64,000 nucleotides of DNA from Vulcanisaeta distributa JCM 11216 (GTDB taxonomy: Archaea > Thermoproteota > Thermoprotei > Thermoproteales > Thermocladiaceae): NCBI RefSeq assembly GCF_001315985.1, contig NZ_BBBI01000005.1, positions 1 to 64,000 on the forward strand. The letters are read 5' to 3'. Shown here piece after piece: positions 27,521 through 37,637 of the stretch. Numbering within the stretch: the stretch's first letter is position 1; each line of letters starts with the position of its first letter. Under the pieces are notes generated by a model, which did no database searches, had not been told where the DNA came from, and saw nothing but the letters and a program-made list of their open reading frames with translations. Made by a program: the position numbers and the translations under genes.

Positions 27521-28636
27521 GTGATGAGGACCGGCGTGTTAGTTCCGGTAATGGTATCACTAATGATAGGATTACTAATAGGGTATTCAATACCGACGAT
27601 TCAACATGCTCAACAAGTAACTAAACCAACGGCTCCGCAAACCCTAAGCGTCATAACGGCCTCGCTGTACGCACAATTATTTAGGGAGGCAGGTAAGGAG
27701 TTGGGTATTAACGTCGTTGTAACTGGCATGGGTTCCGTACAGGCGGCTAGGCAGGTTATCCTAAACCCAAGTGGTTACTCGATTTATGCAAGTATAGACC
27801 CATACATACTAACGTCACTTCTATACCCAAGCAACATAACGAGTTGGTACATAGCCATTGCCAGTGACCAAATGGTCATTGCCTACTCACCAGACATGCC
27901 CAAGCCCCTATTGGACATAGTAAGCAATTTAACAGCAACCGAGAAGAGGGCATTGAGCGAGGGTAATTATACCGAGGCCATGATGATAACGAGGGAATTC
28001 CTTAACCTTGTGTTCTCTAACGAGACGTTTAACCTAGCCCGTGAGTACGGGACCTACGCGGTAGGTACATCAAATCCAAACACAGACCCTGAGGGCTATA
28101 GGGCATTAATGGTGCTCCAATTAACAGGTATTTACTGGGGTTTAGGCAGGAATTACTACATTGACCTATTTAACTACGCAAATAGCACGGACAACGTATA
28201 TGAGGTGCTCGCTGGCAGTGAGTTGTTTGGTCCCCCCCTAGAGACAGGTAAGGTTTGGTTCGACATTGCGATTTATAAATCCTCAGCCGAAAGCACTGGG
28301 CTACCCTACTTCCCATTGCCACCTCAGGTCAACCTGAGCGACCCTGCGTATTCGAAGTACTATAGTGAGGCTTACGTGACCATAGTGGTCAACGGGCAGA
28401 GCCTAGTGGTTAGGGGTGCACCAATTCAGTTAGCCCTGACAATACCTAACCAGGCACCCAATGAGGCATTAGCCGAGGAATTAATAATATACCTAATGAC
28501 ACCAGGCGGTCAGGAATTAATGAGGAGCCTTGGAATTAGACCATTAACACCGGCAATATTTTATGGGAATACAAGTGCAGCCCCGCCGCTTATTAGGATA
28601 CTTGTCAACTCCTCATTGCTTGAGTACGGTGGTTAA
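27521..28636 (+). CDS. wtpA: Tungstate/molybdate ABC transporter, binding protein
   Basis: A signal-anchor (LVPVMVSLMIGLLIGYSI) is followed by a type II periplasmic-binding fold: SVITASLYAQLFREA, the dinucleotide-like loop GMGSVQAARQVI, VIAYSPDMPKPL, then YGTYAVGTSNPNTDPEGYRA and GQELMRSLGIRPL near the end. This pattern is that of WtpA/ModA-type oxyanion receptors. GTG 27521 follows CTTAAAATAG by about 25 bases. Tungsten enzymes are common in this lineage. The permease gene overlaps its stop (TAATG). Confidence 0.82.
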   Translation: MMRTGVLVPVMVSLMIGLLIGYSIPTIQHAQQVTKPTAPQTLSVITASLYAQLFREAGKELGINVVVTGMGSVQAARQVILNPSGYSIYASIDPYILTSLLYPSNITSWYIAIASDQMVIAYSPDMPKPLLDIVSNLTATEKRALSEGNYTEAMMITREFLNLVFSNETFNLAREYGTYAVGTSNPNTDPEGYRALMVLQLTGIYWGLGRNYYIDLFNYANSTDNVYEVLAGSELFGPPLETGKVWFDIAIYKSSAESTGLPYFPLPPQVNLSDPAYSKYYSEAYVTIVVNGQSLVVRGAPIQLALTIPNQAPNEALAEELIIYLMTPGGQELMRSLGIRPLTPAIFYGNTSAAPPLIRILVNSSLLEYGG

Positions 28637-29464
28637 TGGTGATGGGGGGGTTGGACAACTCAAGGCATGCATTCACACCGTTTATAGTACTCATGTCGTT
28701 AATGCTATTGTTACCAATAGCCGTACTGCTGTACGAGGGTTCAAACAATTTATTAAGTGCATTCACGAGCACGTTATTCATTTATGGTGCCCTAGTGACA
28801 TTACTTGGTGCCTCAATAGCGGCTGCATTGACGTTAGTGCTCGGATTGCCAACGGCTTATGCCATATCCCGTGGATTAGTACCTAAACCCCCCCTCGATA
28901 GTATTGTTGGTGGTCTTTTAACGAGCCCATTAACCATACCCCCCCACACAATAGTTGGCTTATCGCTCTTAATACTTGTATCGCCAATCTCGCCAATACC
29001 CATAATAAGTAAATTACCGCTCATGGATACTATATGGGGGCTTAGTCGCCGCCTATTTCATAGTTTCGGCGCCAATAACCATAGGGGCCCTTAGACAGGT
29101 GTTTGATAATCTCGACCCAGTCTATGAGTATGTGGGCCTAACCCTAGGGCTTAGTCAGTGGGGTGTCTTTATGAGGGTTGTTATTCCAATGACGCGTAAG
29201 GAGTTAATATCCTCATTCCTACTTGCATGGGGTAGGTCAATCAGTGAGTTTGGCTCAATAGTCATCCTAGCTTACTACATAGTTAACCCACCACTGTTTA
29301 ATTACGTATACCCACTGCCAATATTGATTTGGTATTCATATGAGGTTTACGGCCTACCCTTAGCTCTTGGTTATGCATCCGCATCGTTGATAATCTCCAT
29401 AATAATTATAGTACTGATTGAATTAATAAGTGGTGGGGGGGTTGCCAGGTTTAAACTTTGGTAA
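28636..29464 (+). CDS. wtpB: Tungstate/molybdate ABC transporter, permease
   Basis: About six membrane spans (FTPFIVLMSLMLLLPIAVLL, TLLGASIAAALTLVLGLPTAY). The frame breaks near 29045 (5-G run) and continues with RQVFDNLDPVYEYVGLTLGL, the MALIPMTRKELISSF-like EAA loop as VVIPMTRKELISSFLLAW, and GRSISEFGSIVILAYY, typical of ModB/WtpB. Rejoined length about 275. No ATPase gene follows; the next gene is on the other strand. Confidence 0.82.
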
Positions 29465-29465
29465 T

Positions 29466-31463
29466 TTACTCACCGGTAAACCTCGGCCTTCTCTTCTCTA
29501 GGAAGGCCTTGACACCCTCCTGCGCGTCCTTAGTCGATATCGCCACGCCGAATAATGAGGCTTCATTGCTTAGTGCGCTCCATATTGGAGCTTCATAACC
29601 GTAATTAATCGCGTATTTGGCTAGCATGAGCGTTAATGGCGGCTTTGAGGCCAGTTCCTTAACCCACCTCATTACCTCATACTCAAGGGCATGCTTTGGC
29701 ACGACCCTGTTGACAATGCCGTACTCAAGAGCAGCCTTGGCGCTTACCTGCTTACCCGTGAGTATCAACTCCTTACTAATGCCCAGGTTAGTCAACCTGG
29801 TCAGTCTCTGCGTGCCTCCTGCACCCGGTATTATGCCCAGGTTAATCTCAGGCTGACTAAGCAATGCATCCTCACTCGCCACCCTAATGTCACAGGCCAT
29901 GGCAATCTCCAAACCGCCACCAAGGGCATAGCCATTTATCGCGGCAATCACAGGCTTCGTGTAGTACTCAATCTCTAGGGTCATTGAGTGATAATGCCTC
30001 ATTGCCTTGAACATCTGCATTGGCGATGCACTCTGGAATTGATTAATATCCGCACCTGCGCAGAACGCCCTACCACTGCCCGTGATAACCACAACCCTAA
30101 TCCTTGGGTCATCCTCAATGCTCCTCAGCGCATTAACAATCTCGTCAGCCATCCTTGGGGGGGTTAGCACGTTTAATTTATCGGGCTTGTTCAGGATTAT
30201 CCAGCACTCGGCGGGTCAATCCTGAGCATTATCTCGTCATACTTCCTAAACTCAACCTCGGGGTACTCCCTAAAGCCCTTACCGCTCTTCCTGCCTAACC
30301 TACCCTCCCTAACATAATTAATTAGTAACGGTCAGGTTCATACTCCTCCCAACCACTGACGTTCCTAAGCTGTGTTAGGGCGTCAACAATATTGTCAATA
30401 CCAGTCTCATCGGCGAACTCCGACAATCCCCCCCACGGGTAATTAAGGCCAAGCTTCACGCTCTTATCGATATCATCCACGGTAGCCACGCCCTCCCTAA
30501 CAAGCCATGCTAATTCATTAATGGCGGGCACCATTAACCTAACAGGGTCAAGCTCAAGCCCCCCCTGCTCGGGCAGTATCCTGGGCTTCACGTACTGCCC
30601 AGGCCCCGGGTACTTATAGAAGCCTTCACCGGACTTAACACCAAGCTTACCCTTACTCACTAAATCCTCGAGTAATGGGCAGGGATGGGCCTTGAACCCT
30701 CTTTCAGTCATTGCCTTAACAATGAAGAGGCTTGTGTCGAGGCCTATGTAATCGAGTAGTTCAAATGGCCCCATTGGTAGGCCGAGGACGTTCCTCGCCA
30801 TGGCGTCCAGGTCAATTATCTTAACACCCTCCTGCGTTACTTCACGGCATGCCTCAAGCATCACCCTAAACAATACCCTATTAACTATGAATCCAGGTAC
30901 GTCCTTATTAACCACGACCGGCTCCTTATTGAGTATCCTAGTTAACTGAACCGTTATCTTAACAGTCTCATCACTTGTGTACTTACCCCTGGTTATCTCC
31001 ACGAGCTTCATGAGTGGTGGCGGATTCATGAAGTGCATGCCGATGAACCTCTCCCTACGTGACGTGGCCTCGGAAAGCTCGGTTATTGGTATGGTACTCG
31101 TATTAGACGCGAATATTGCATGGGGCGGCGCGTATTGATCAGCTCCCTGAATATATTCTTCTTTAATTCGGCGTTTTCAGGCACGGCCTCAACCAGGAAG
31201 TCGATGTCCTTAACGGCCTCGGAAACCTTTGTGGTTGTGTGTATCCTGGACATTATTGAATCAGTACCCTCCCTCAACTCACCCCCCCTCCTGCTGAGTT
31301 TCTCGAGACTATCCCGAATCCTATTAAGGGCGTTCCTCAAGATTTCGTCTGATACGTCCATGAGGTTAACCTCAAAGCCCGCCATTGCGAAGACCTCTGC
31401 GATGCCGTGGCCCATCGTACCTGCTCCTGCAACTGCGATCCTCTTAATGTTAAGACTTGACAT
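29466..31463 (-). CDS. Fused 3-hydroxyacyl-CoA dehydrogenase / enoyl-CoA hydratase
   Basis: The N-terminal NAD-binding dehydrogenase has GAGTMGHGIAEVFAMAG, then FIGMHFMNPPPLMKLVEI and the second HAD domain (INELAWLVREGVATVDDID, ending RKSGKGFREYP). Without a start codon it runs on into a crotonase domain: GSGRAFCAGADINQF (oxyanion hole), then INGYALGGGLEIAMACDIR and GIIPGAGGTQRL. Breaks are near 31130, 31060, 30325, 30205 and 30165. About 666 residues rejoined, the size of archaeal bifunctional crotonyl-CoA hydratase/(S)-3-hydroxybutyryl-CoA dehydrogenase, which acts in the 4-hydroxybutyrate CO2-fixation cycles. Confidence 0.86.
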
Positions 31464-31517
31464 ATTAACAATGGTTTTAATTAAAAACTATTTTAGCATT
31501 ACCATGGTCCACGTAGG

Positions 31518-32468
31518 TTACTTCTCCCTAAGTTTCAATTTATTAGCAAATTCCTTACCTACCCTCTCGTTTAAGTCCTTATCCCAATTCTCATAATCCC
31601 AGTAATGAATTACCTCATATTGTTCCTGCCTACTTATCATCCTACTGAGCAGGTCCTTCTGGGTGCCCTTCTCCTTAAGCTCGATCAGCGCATCCTAACG
31701 GCCTTCATGGCAACCCTGAATGTCGTCACGGGGGGAATATCACTATCTTATAACCCATCTCCTCAAACTCCTTGGCCGTTATGTAAGGCGTCTTCCCAAA
31801 CTCAGTCATGTTGGCGAGCAATGGCACCTTAACCTCCCTGGCAAACCTGGCAAACTCCTCCTTACTCTCTAGGGCCTCAGGGAATATTACGTCTGCCCCA
31901 GCCTCAACATATGCCTGAGCCCTCCAAATCGCCTCATCAAGCCGTAAACACCGCGGGCATCCGTCCTAGCAATAATTAAGAAGTTCTCATCCCTCCTCGC
32001 CTCAACAGCAGCCCTAATCTTCTTAACCATCTCATCAGCAGGAACCACGTGCTTACCACTTAGATGACCACACTTCTTGGGTAACTCCTGATCCTCGATT
32101 TGAATTGCCGAGGCCCCTATCGACTCGAACTCCCTCACGGTCCTAACGACGTTAAGCGTCTCACCAAAGCCCGTGTCTGTATCGACAATGACGGGTATGT
32201 CAACGGCATCCGTAATGTACTTAGTAAACCTGACCAACTCATCGAGGGTGAATACGCCGAGGTCGGGTAAACCCAGGGAGCTACTGAAGGCTGCGCCAGA
32301 GACGTAGAGAGCCTCAAAGCCCAGTTGCTGAATCATTAGGGCAACAAAGGCATCGAAAGCCCCCCCTGGCGCAATGACAATGCCAGGCTTTGACAGCCTC
32401 TCCCTAAACCAAGCCCTAACCTCCCTGGGATCCCTCTTATTCCTTCTTAATAATACAGCATCCATCAT
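31518..32468 (-). CDS. prpB: Isocitrate-lyase/PEP-mutase family enzyme (methylisocitrate lyase-like)
   Basis: Phosphoenolpyruvate-mutase/isocitrate-lyase fold: FDAFVALMIQQLGFEALYVS, VDTDTGFGE (metal Asp), QIEDQELPKKCGHLSGK (catalytic KKCGH), IIARTDARGVYGL. It continues through breaks near 31940, 31745 and 31695 with YVEAGADVIFPEALESKEEF, then VPLLANMTEFGKTP, and a helical tail ending ANKLKLREK. About 317 residues. KKCGH fits methylisocitrate lyase better than oxaloacetate hydrolase, but the substrate is inferred. It lies just upstream of the fused hydratase gene on the same strand. Confidence 0.8.
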
Positions 32469-32557
32469 CGCGCTTAATCAATAATCCCTTAATAAGTAAT
32501 TCCATGAACAGTTAAAACTCAGCTTTATTACCCACCCACCATTATAATGACGCTGTA

Positions 32558-33356
32558 ATGCGTAGCACTAGGTCAATATTCGGTAGAAGAGGCATACGTA
32601 GGTTACCGCCGGATCGAGCTAAGGATAGGCTTGAATTAATCATAGACCTATCACGCGCCATAATGAGGAGGGGGGGTGATGTGTGTATTACCAGTGAGCA
32701 TTTAATCATTAATAACTGGTCATTATTCACCCGCTACCTTATTAATTGCGTCAATGATGATTGTACATTAATGGCTATCAGGGTTGATGAGGGGCAGGGA
32801 AACACATTGCTGAGCTTCCTGGCCAGGGTTAATAATAGGCTTGAGTCTGAGGGTGTGGGTAGAGTCATTATTGTTGGTGGCTTTGCTGCCGAATTATACA
32901 GTGGCGGTATTTACAGGACTGGGGGGGATGTCGACGTAATTATTGATTCCAGGGATTCGGAGAGAGCCATGGGCATACTTTATGAGGAGTTGGGCCGTAT
33001 AAACGCAAGGAGGGAGGGTAGGGTGTGGGTTAGTGATTACTTCGGGGGGGTTTTGGCTCTAGACGTGGTTGGGGGGGGTGACCTACGTGGGTAGGGTTAA
33101 GGTGTTGAGGGTGGGTGATGGGCATGTTTATGTTGAGTCGCCTGAGGATAACGTGGTTACGAGCCTAAACGCCTGTGTTTATTGTTCATCAGACGCTGAC
33201 TGCGAGAGGGCTGCGGCGGTTCTGGCTACTCAATGGGGGGGCGGTGTGGATTGGAATTACTTAATCGATAGGGCGAGGCGTGAGGGTGTTCTTGACAAAT
33301 TGAATGAAATAAGGAGAACAATAGAGGAGAGATTCAGAAGGTATCAGGAAAAGTGA
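32558..33356 (+). CDS. AbiEii/DUF6036-like nucleotidyltransferase
   Basis: The nucleotidyltransferase core has VIIVGGFAAELYSGG and the metal site TGGDVDVIIDS; one Gly is surplus (7-G run near 32925), so the native site is probably TGDVDVII. A break at the 8-G run near 33070 separates the C-terminal part: RVGDGHVYVESPEDNVV, then YCSSDADCERAAAVLATQW and VDWNYLIDRARREGVLDKL. This two-part pattern is that of solitary archaeal AbiEii/DUF6036-type proteins, related to toxin nucleotidyltransferases. About 265 residues. No antitoxin gene is adjacent. Confidence 0.72.
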
Positions 33357-33401
33357 GAAGAGGAGGAATGCCTTTTACCACTGGCCGTCACTGAGTCATT
33401 A

Positions 33402-34169
33402 ATGGGTAAGCTCAGGGATAGGGTAATACTGGTTACGGGGGGGGCTTCCAGGGGGGGCATTGGTAGGGCCATAGCAGGGCAGTCGCTGAGGAGGGGGGGG
33501 CCAGGGTAATAATAAACTATAGGTCCTCAGCCAGAGAGGCCGAGGAATTAATGCTCAAATTAAGAAAGAACGGCCTTGACGCAGCCATAGTTAGGGCTGA
33601 TGTATCCAGGAGGATGAGGTCAAGTCGATGTTTGAATTAATTAGGAGGGATTACGGAGTACTACATGGAATAGTCAACAATGCAGGCCATGGCTCCGCAA
33701 CCATCTGGAATAGGGGATTCCATGAATTAACCTGGAACGATTTTGAGGAGATAATTAATGTTGATTTGAAGGGCACATTCCTATGCAGTAAATTTGGCGT
33801 TGAGTTGATGGGGGGGATGGCGGTTCCATAGTCAATGTGGCCTCAATAACCGCGAGGACCGGCGATACCACGGGAATACCCTACCTAATTGCTAAGTCTG
33901 GTATAATAGCCCTCACCAAGTCCATGGCCCTCTCACTGGCACCTAGAATTAGGGTGAATGCCGTAGTACTCGGTAGCATCGAGACCGGTTGGGTTAACTG
34001 GTTAAGTGGTGATGAGGTTAGGAAATTGATTAGTTACATACCCATGGGCAGACTTGGCAAGCCCGAGGAGGTGGCTAAGGCCGTAGTCTTTCTACTTAGT
34101 GATGACTCATCATTCATAACTGGACATACGATCGTAATCGATGGTGGTGAGTGCACGGCATGTGACTAA
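33402..34169 (+). CDS. Short-chain dehydrogenase/reductase, in three frames
   Basis: NAD(P)-dependent [22 protein letters not shown] (native VTGASRGIGRAIA, with two surplus Gly), [15 protein letters not shown], catalytic Ser region VNVASITAR and YxxxK as [17 protein letters not shown]. The end is [19 protein letters not shown]. Breaks fall at G-runs near 33500, 33612 and 33815. About 255 residues. Resembles 3-oxoacyl-ACP or -CoA reductase types; substrate unknown. Confidence 0.82.
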
Positions 34170-34207
34170 GCACTCCTTTAATAAGTGATCCTGTAAGGTG
34201 ATGATGA

Positions 34208-35393
34208 ATGCGTAGGGATATCGCATTGCTAATTACGTCTAGGGCCATTAGGAGCCTGGCCTTTGGTTACTTAACATTTATAATACCACTATATCTGAAG
34301 TCCATTGGATTCTCGGCAACACTCATTGGCCTCTACTTCCTCGTTGCATCAATATCCTCAGCAACCCTAGTGCTTATTTCTGGGTTTCTCGGTGACTTAA
34401 TAGGTAGGAGGGATGCCCTCATCATAATGTCGAGCTTATTCATGATTTCCATGGCAATCTTCAGTGCGACGAATAATAAGGCCCTACTTTTCATAACGTC
34501 AGTACTCGGTACAACCACAGGAAGTGCCGGCGGAGGGGGGCGCCGGCGGTGGACCTGTGGCTCCATTGCAGACATCATTGCTTGCGGACAATACGGAGCC
34601 CATGGAGAGGACCAGGGTCTTTAGCCTTACCACGTCAATAGCGCTATTCTCATCGTTAATGGGCTCCCTAATATCCTACACAATACTGAGTATGGGCCTT
34701 GGCGACTTAACCCTCTTTAGATTATCCCTCGCATTGAGCGTTATGTCAACGGCATTACTCGCCCTAGTCAGGAGGGATAAGCCTCGAATTAAGTACTTAG
34801 GTATCAATGAGGTCCTACCCAGGAGGTCCTCAAGGCCAATAACGAGGATCGCCATTGCAGGATCGCTGGGGGGGAGTCTTGGTCTTGGCATGGTGACCCC
34901 ACTACTGCCATTATGGTTCAGGCTATTTCTTCATGCAAGTGAGATTGAGATTAACGAGGTATATACGGCGTCTTACGTAGTGTCGATAGTCCTCACGTTG
35001 TTGGCTAGGAGGGTCGAGGGCCTAATGGGCCGTGTAAGGGCCATATCACTGCTCAGGTCCCTCTCGGTATCCCTATTCATAGTAATGGCATTCATACCGA
35101 TACTCATTATTGACGCCGCACTCTACGTAATTAGGGTCGCCCTTTACATGATAACTATACCCCCCCTACGCCAATCACTATCGATGGAATTAATCGATGA
35201 GAGCGAGAGAGCACGGGGGGGATTATCAATAACCGGACTCGCACGTAGGGTCCCGTATGGCCTGGGCAGCACTATAGCTGGGTTGCTCATGGATTATGCA
35301 GAATTCTCGCTATCAATGGTGCTGGGAGGCGCCATAGCGTTGCTCGACCCAATACTCTACTACGTGTTCTTTAGGCATTATGATGGTGAGTAA
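34208..35393 (+). CDS. MFS transporter, one frame break
   Basis: Major-facilitator protein with about 11-12 spans. The motif GDLIGRRDAL after span 2 matches the MFS loop GxxxGRR. The break sits near 34535 in a G/C-rich stretch, after which the second frame continues with APLQTSLLADNTEPMERTRV. A second cytoplasmic half follows (RRDKPRIKYLGINEVLPRRS) and LMDYAEFSLSMVLGGAIALL. About 395 residues. Resembles archaeal drug or sugar exporters; substrate unknown. Confidence 0.78.
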
Positions 35394-35438
35394 GGTATTG
35401 TTTATTAATTTTGGGCGTGTATTTGTAGTGCTTATAAA

Positions 35439-35454
35439 TAGGATTGTTATCCTA
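35439..35454 (+). promoter_or_regulatory. Cobalamin-regulon operator, copy 1 (cbiG)
   Basis: TAGGAT-TGTT-ATCCTA directly follows TATA box CTTATAAA. GTG 35459 of cbiG lies five bases after the palindrome. A protein bound here would cover the TATA-to-start interval, so repression is the likely mode. Same sequence and position at four other units in the locus. Confidence 0.82.
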
Positions 35455-35458
35455 CATC

Positions 35459-36453
35459 GTGTCGGCTCTGGAGAGGTTATGGAGAGGTGTGCTTATTGTT
35501 TATGCTAGCAATGCCGGTACTAATACCGCCAATAGGCTATTTAAGTTGTTGAGGGGGGGTGTTGGTGTACCGACGGTGGTGATTAAGTATGACGGTGATT
35601 TAGGCAGGTACTGGGGGGGCTGTTTTGACGCCATAGTCCTCGTGATGGCGTTGAGCGGTGCCGTCAGGCTAGTTTGTAAATACGCTAAGTCTAAGGTTGT
35701 GGATCCAGCCGTAGTTGCCATTGATGATGGGGGGGGTAGGTACGTAATACCTATATTGGGCGCCATTGGGGGGGTGCCAACGAGATCGCTAAAGCAATCG
35801 CTGAGTTAATGGGGGCCGAGGCCGTGATAACCACGGCGGCCGAGTACATGGGCATTACGGGCATTGAGGAACTAGCCAGGCTTCTTCATTGTGACATTAT
35901 CAATACTGAGGAATTACCAAGTTTTTACTCAGCGCTCCTCGGTGGTAAACCAGTATGTATCGTCGGCATAGATAAATTACCAAGTAGGGTCAAGGGTAAC
36001 TACATGGTTGGGCTTAATACGGAGTGTGAACACGCCGTGGTAGTGGGTGATCCTCAACAATCATTAGGGGGCATCAAGGCGTTGCGGTGCATGCCGTATA
36101 AGGTGATCATTGGGGTTGGGCTTATGAATGAGGCCGGTGTTGATGAGGTAATTAAGGCCATAAGAGCTGCGTTGGACAGGCTCGGCATTGAAGCCGATAG
36201 GGTCTTAACCGTGGCCTCAATAAAGCCAAGGGTCGGCGAAGCAGCCAAGGCATTGGGCTTACCCTTTAGGTTAGTAGGTGTTGATGAATTGCGGAGAATC
36301 GATTACGGATGCGCCACACCGCCAAGTGATGAGTTAAGAAGGCTAGGCATTAGGGGTGTTGCTGAGCTTGTGGCGTTAGCCGCGGGAGGAACCTCGCTGT
36401 TACTTAGGAAGATCGTTGTTGGGAGGGTCACGGTGGCCGTGGCGAGGGTCTAA
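35459..36453 (+). CDS. cbiG: Cobalt-precorrin 5A hydrolase CbiG
   Basis: Opens the delta-lactone ring of cobalt-precorrin 5A and releases acetaldehyde. N domain: RGVLIVYASNAGTNTANRLF, and VLVMALSGAVRLVCKYAKSK. The family motif before the break near 35765 reads, after correction, ILGGHWGANEIAKAIAELM (a G lost in GGCGCC and three G gained). The C domain has VIIGVGLMNEAGVDEVIKAI, then ASIKPRVGEAAKALGLPF. About 330 residues. GTG start five bases after operator copy 1; cbiE follows. Confidence 0.88.
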
Positions 36454-36486
36454 CGCTTATAAGCTGGACATTAAGTCACGCCTTAA

Positions 36487-37161
36487 ATGCTATACATAAT
36501 CGGCACTGGACCTGGCGACCCAGGGCTAATAACCGTTAAGGGTCTTAACGTACTACGCTCAGTCAATGTGGTGGCCGGTTGGGGCAGTGTGCTTGATAGA
36601 TTCAGTGAATACCTCGTTGCTAAGAGGATCATTAGGCTTAGTTATAGGAATGAGGCGGAGGGCCTTAAGGAACTGATGACCAGCGCGATCAATGGTGATG
36701 CGGCACTGTTAATACATGGGGATCCCTCGGTATCGGAATCGCAATTAATGTCCAAGATAACGCAGCTATGCAGGGAGTACGGGGTTAATTACGAGGTCAT
36801 ACCAGGCGTCTCCTCAGTAAATGCGGTATTGGGGGGGTTACTGGGTATTGACTTGGACTCCTCCGTATTTATATCCCTGCATGTGAGGGGGTCTTTAGAC
36901 GATAGGCTGGAGGAGCTTAAAACAATATTAAAGGTGCTGAGGAGGTACATCGTTGTACTACCACCTCCATACCCGCATGGGCCACGGCTGATCGCTAAGT
37001 CGCTTTTGGATTTGGGTTGTGACCCTGAGGTCATAATAATTGAAAGAGCCACGTATAACGACCAAAGAATTATGAGGACAAAGGCCTCAAGCATCATAAA
37101 CTTAAGTAATGAGTTTAGTGATTTATCAATAATGGTAGTACCACCATGTGATCGTGGTTAG
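36487..37161 (+). CDS. cbiE: Cobalt-precorrin-7 C5-methyltransferase CbiE
   Basis: SAM-dependent tetrapyrrole methylase: MLYIIGTGPGDPGLITVKGL at the N terminus, IHGDPSVSESQL, then NYEVIPGVSSVNAVLGGLLG. The short length (224 residues) and weak LIHGDPS motif point to CbiE rather than CbiH or CbiF. Unfused to CbiT, which is encoded 3 kb further on. Second gene of the unit under operator copy 1. Confidence 0.85.
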   Translation: MLYIIGTGPGDPGLITVKGLNVLRSVNVVAGWGSVLDRFSEYLVAKRIIRLSYRNEAEGLKELMTSAINGDAALLIHGDPSVSESQLMSKITQLCREYGVNYEVIPGVSSVNAVLGGLLGIDLDSSVFISLHVRGSLDDRLEELKTILKVLRRYIVVLPPPYPHGPRLIAKSLLDLGCDPEVIIIERATYNDQRIMRTKASSIINLSNEFSDLSIMVVPPCDRG

Positions 37162-37174
37162 TAATTCTTTTAAA

Positions 37175-37190
37175 TAGGATATATGTCCGG
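37175..37190 (+). promoter_or_regulatory. Degenerate operator-promoter copy upstream of cbiX
   Basis: CTTTTAAATAGGATATATGTCC repeats the TATA-plus-TAGGAT arrangement, but the right arm is GTCCGG instead of ATCCTA. It lies 25 bases before the intact copy 2. It may be a decayed duplicate or a weak auxiliary site. Confidence 0.5.
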
Positions 37191-37199
37191 GTTTTTAAG

Positions 37200-37215
37200 T
37201 AGGATATGAATCCTA
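37200..37215 (+). promoter_or_regulatory. Cobalamin-regulon operator, copy 2 (cbiX)
   Basis: TAGGAT-ATGA-ATCCTA follows TATA box TTTTTAAG. Here the N4 spacer contains the ATG (37206) used as the cbiX start in this annotation, unlike the other copies, where the start codon comes after the palindrome. A frame error just downstream could hide a later true start. Confidence 0.78.
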
Positions 37216-37637
37216 CATCGGTACTCGTAATAACCCATGGGTCCCGTAGATCTGAATTCCTAGATTGGTTTAATGATTTGGAGCACTACATTAAGGGTAG
37301 GTTGGGTGGCTTAGGTTCAATAGCTCATGTTAGTATTGCTCATAATGAGTATTCAAGCCCTAACTGGAGAGATTCATTAAGGGAGCTTCTTCGCTCTGGT
37401 ACCAAGCGCGTTGTGATCGCCCTAGCTTTCTAGGCCCTGGTAATCACGTGATTAGGGACATAATGGGGGTCCCTGGGTGTTCAGGAGTTTAATAAGTGGG
37501 TTAGGGCATCGTGGGGGTGGTTACGAGTTTGAGGTTTACGTTACAAGGCCGCTAATTGACTCGGTACTTGTTAAGGAGGCGTTGCTTATGAGAATAGTCA
37601 ACGCCCTGAACACATCCGTGGACATGGTAGGTACATC
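37206..37637 (+). CDS. cbiX: Sirohydrochlorin cobaltochelatase CbiX (small type), broken
   Basis: SVLVITHGSRRSEFLDWFND and HVSIAHNEYSSPNWRDSL match small archaeal CbiX, which inserts cobalt into sirohydrochlorin without ATP. Breaks near 37428 and 37470-37495 separate VVIALAFLGPGNHVIRDIM and the tail EFEVYVTRPLIDSVLVKEAL. The end is unclear: the tail runs into the cbiC start region, so either the genes overlap or they are fused. Rejoined length about 140 residues, near the small-CbiX size. Confidence 0.75.
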
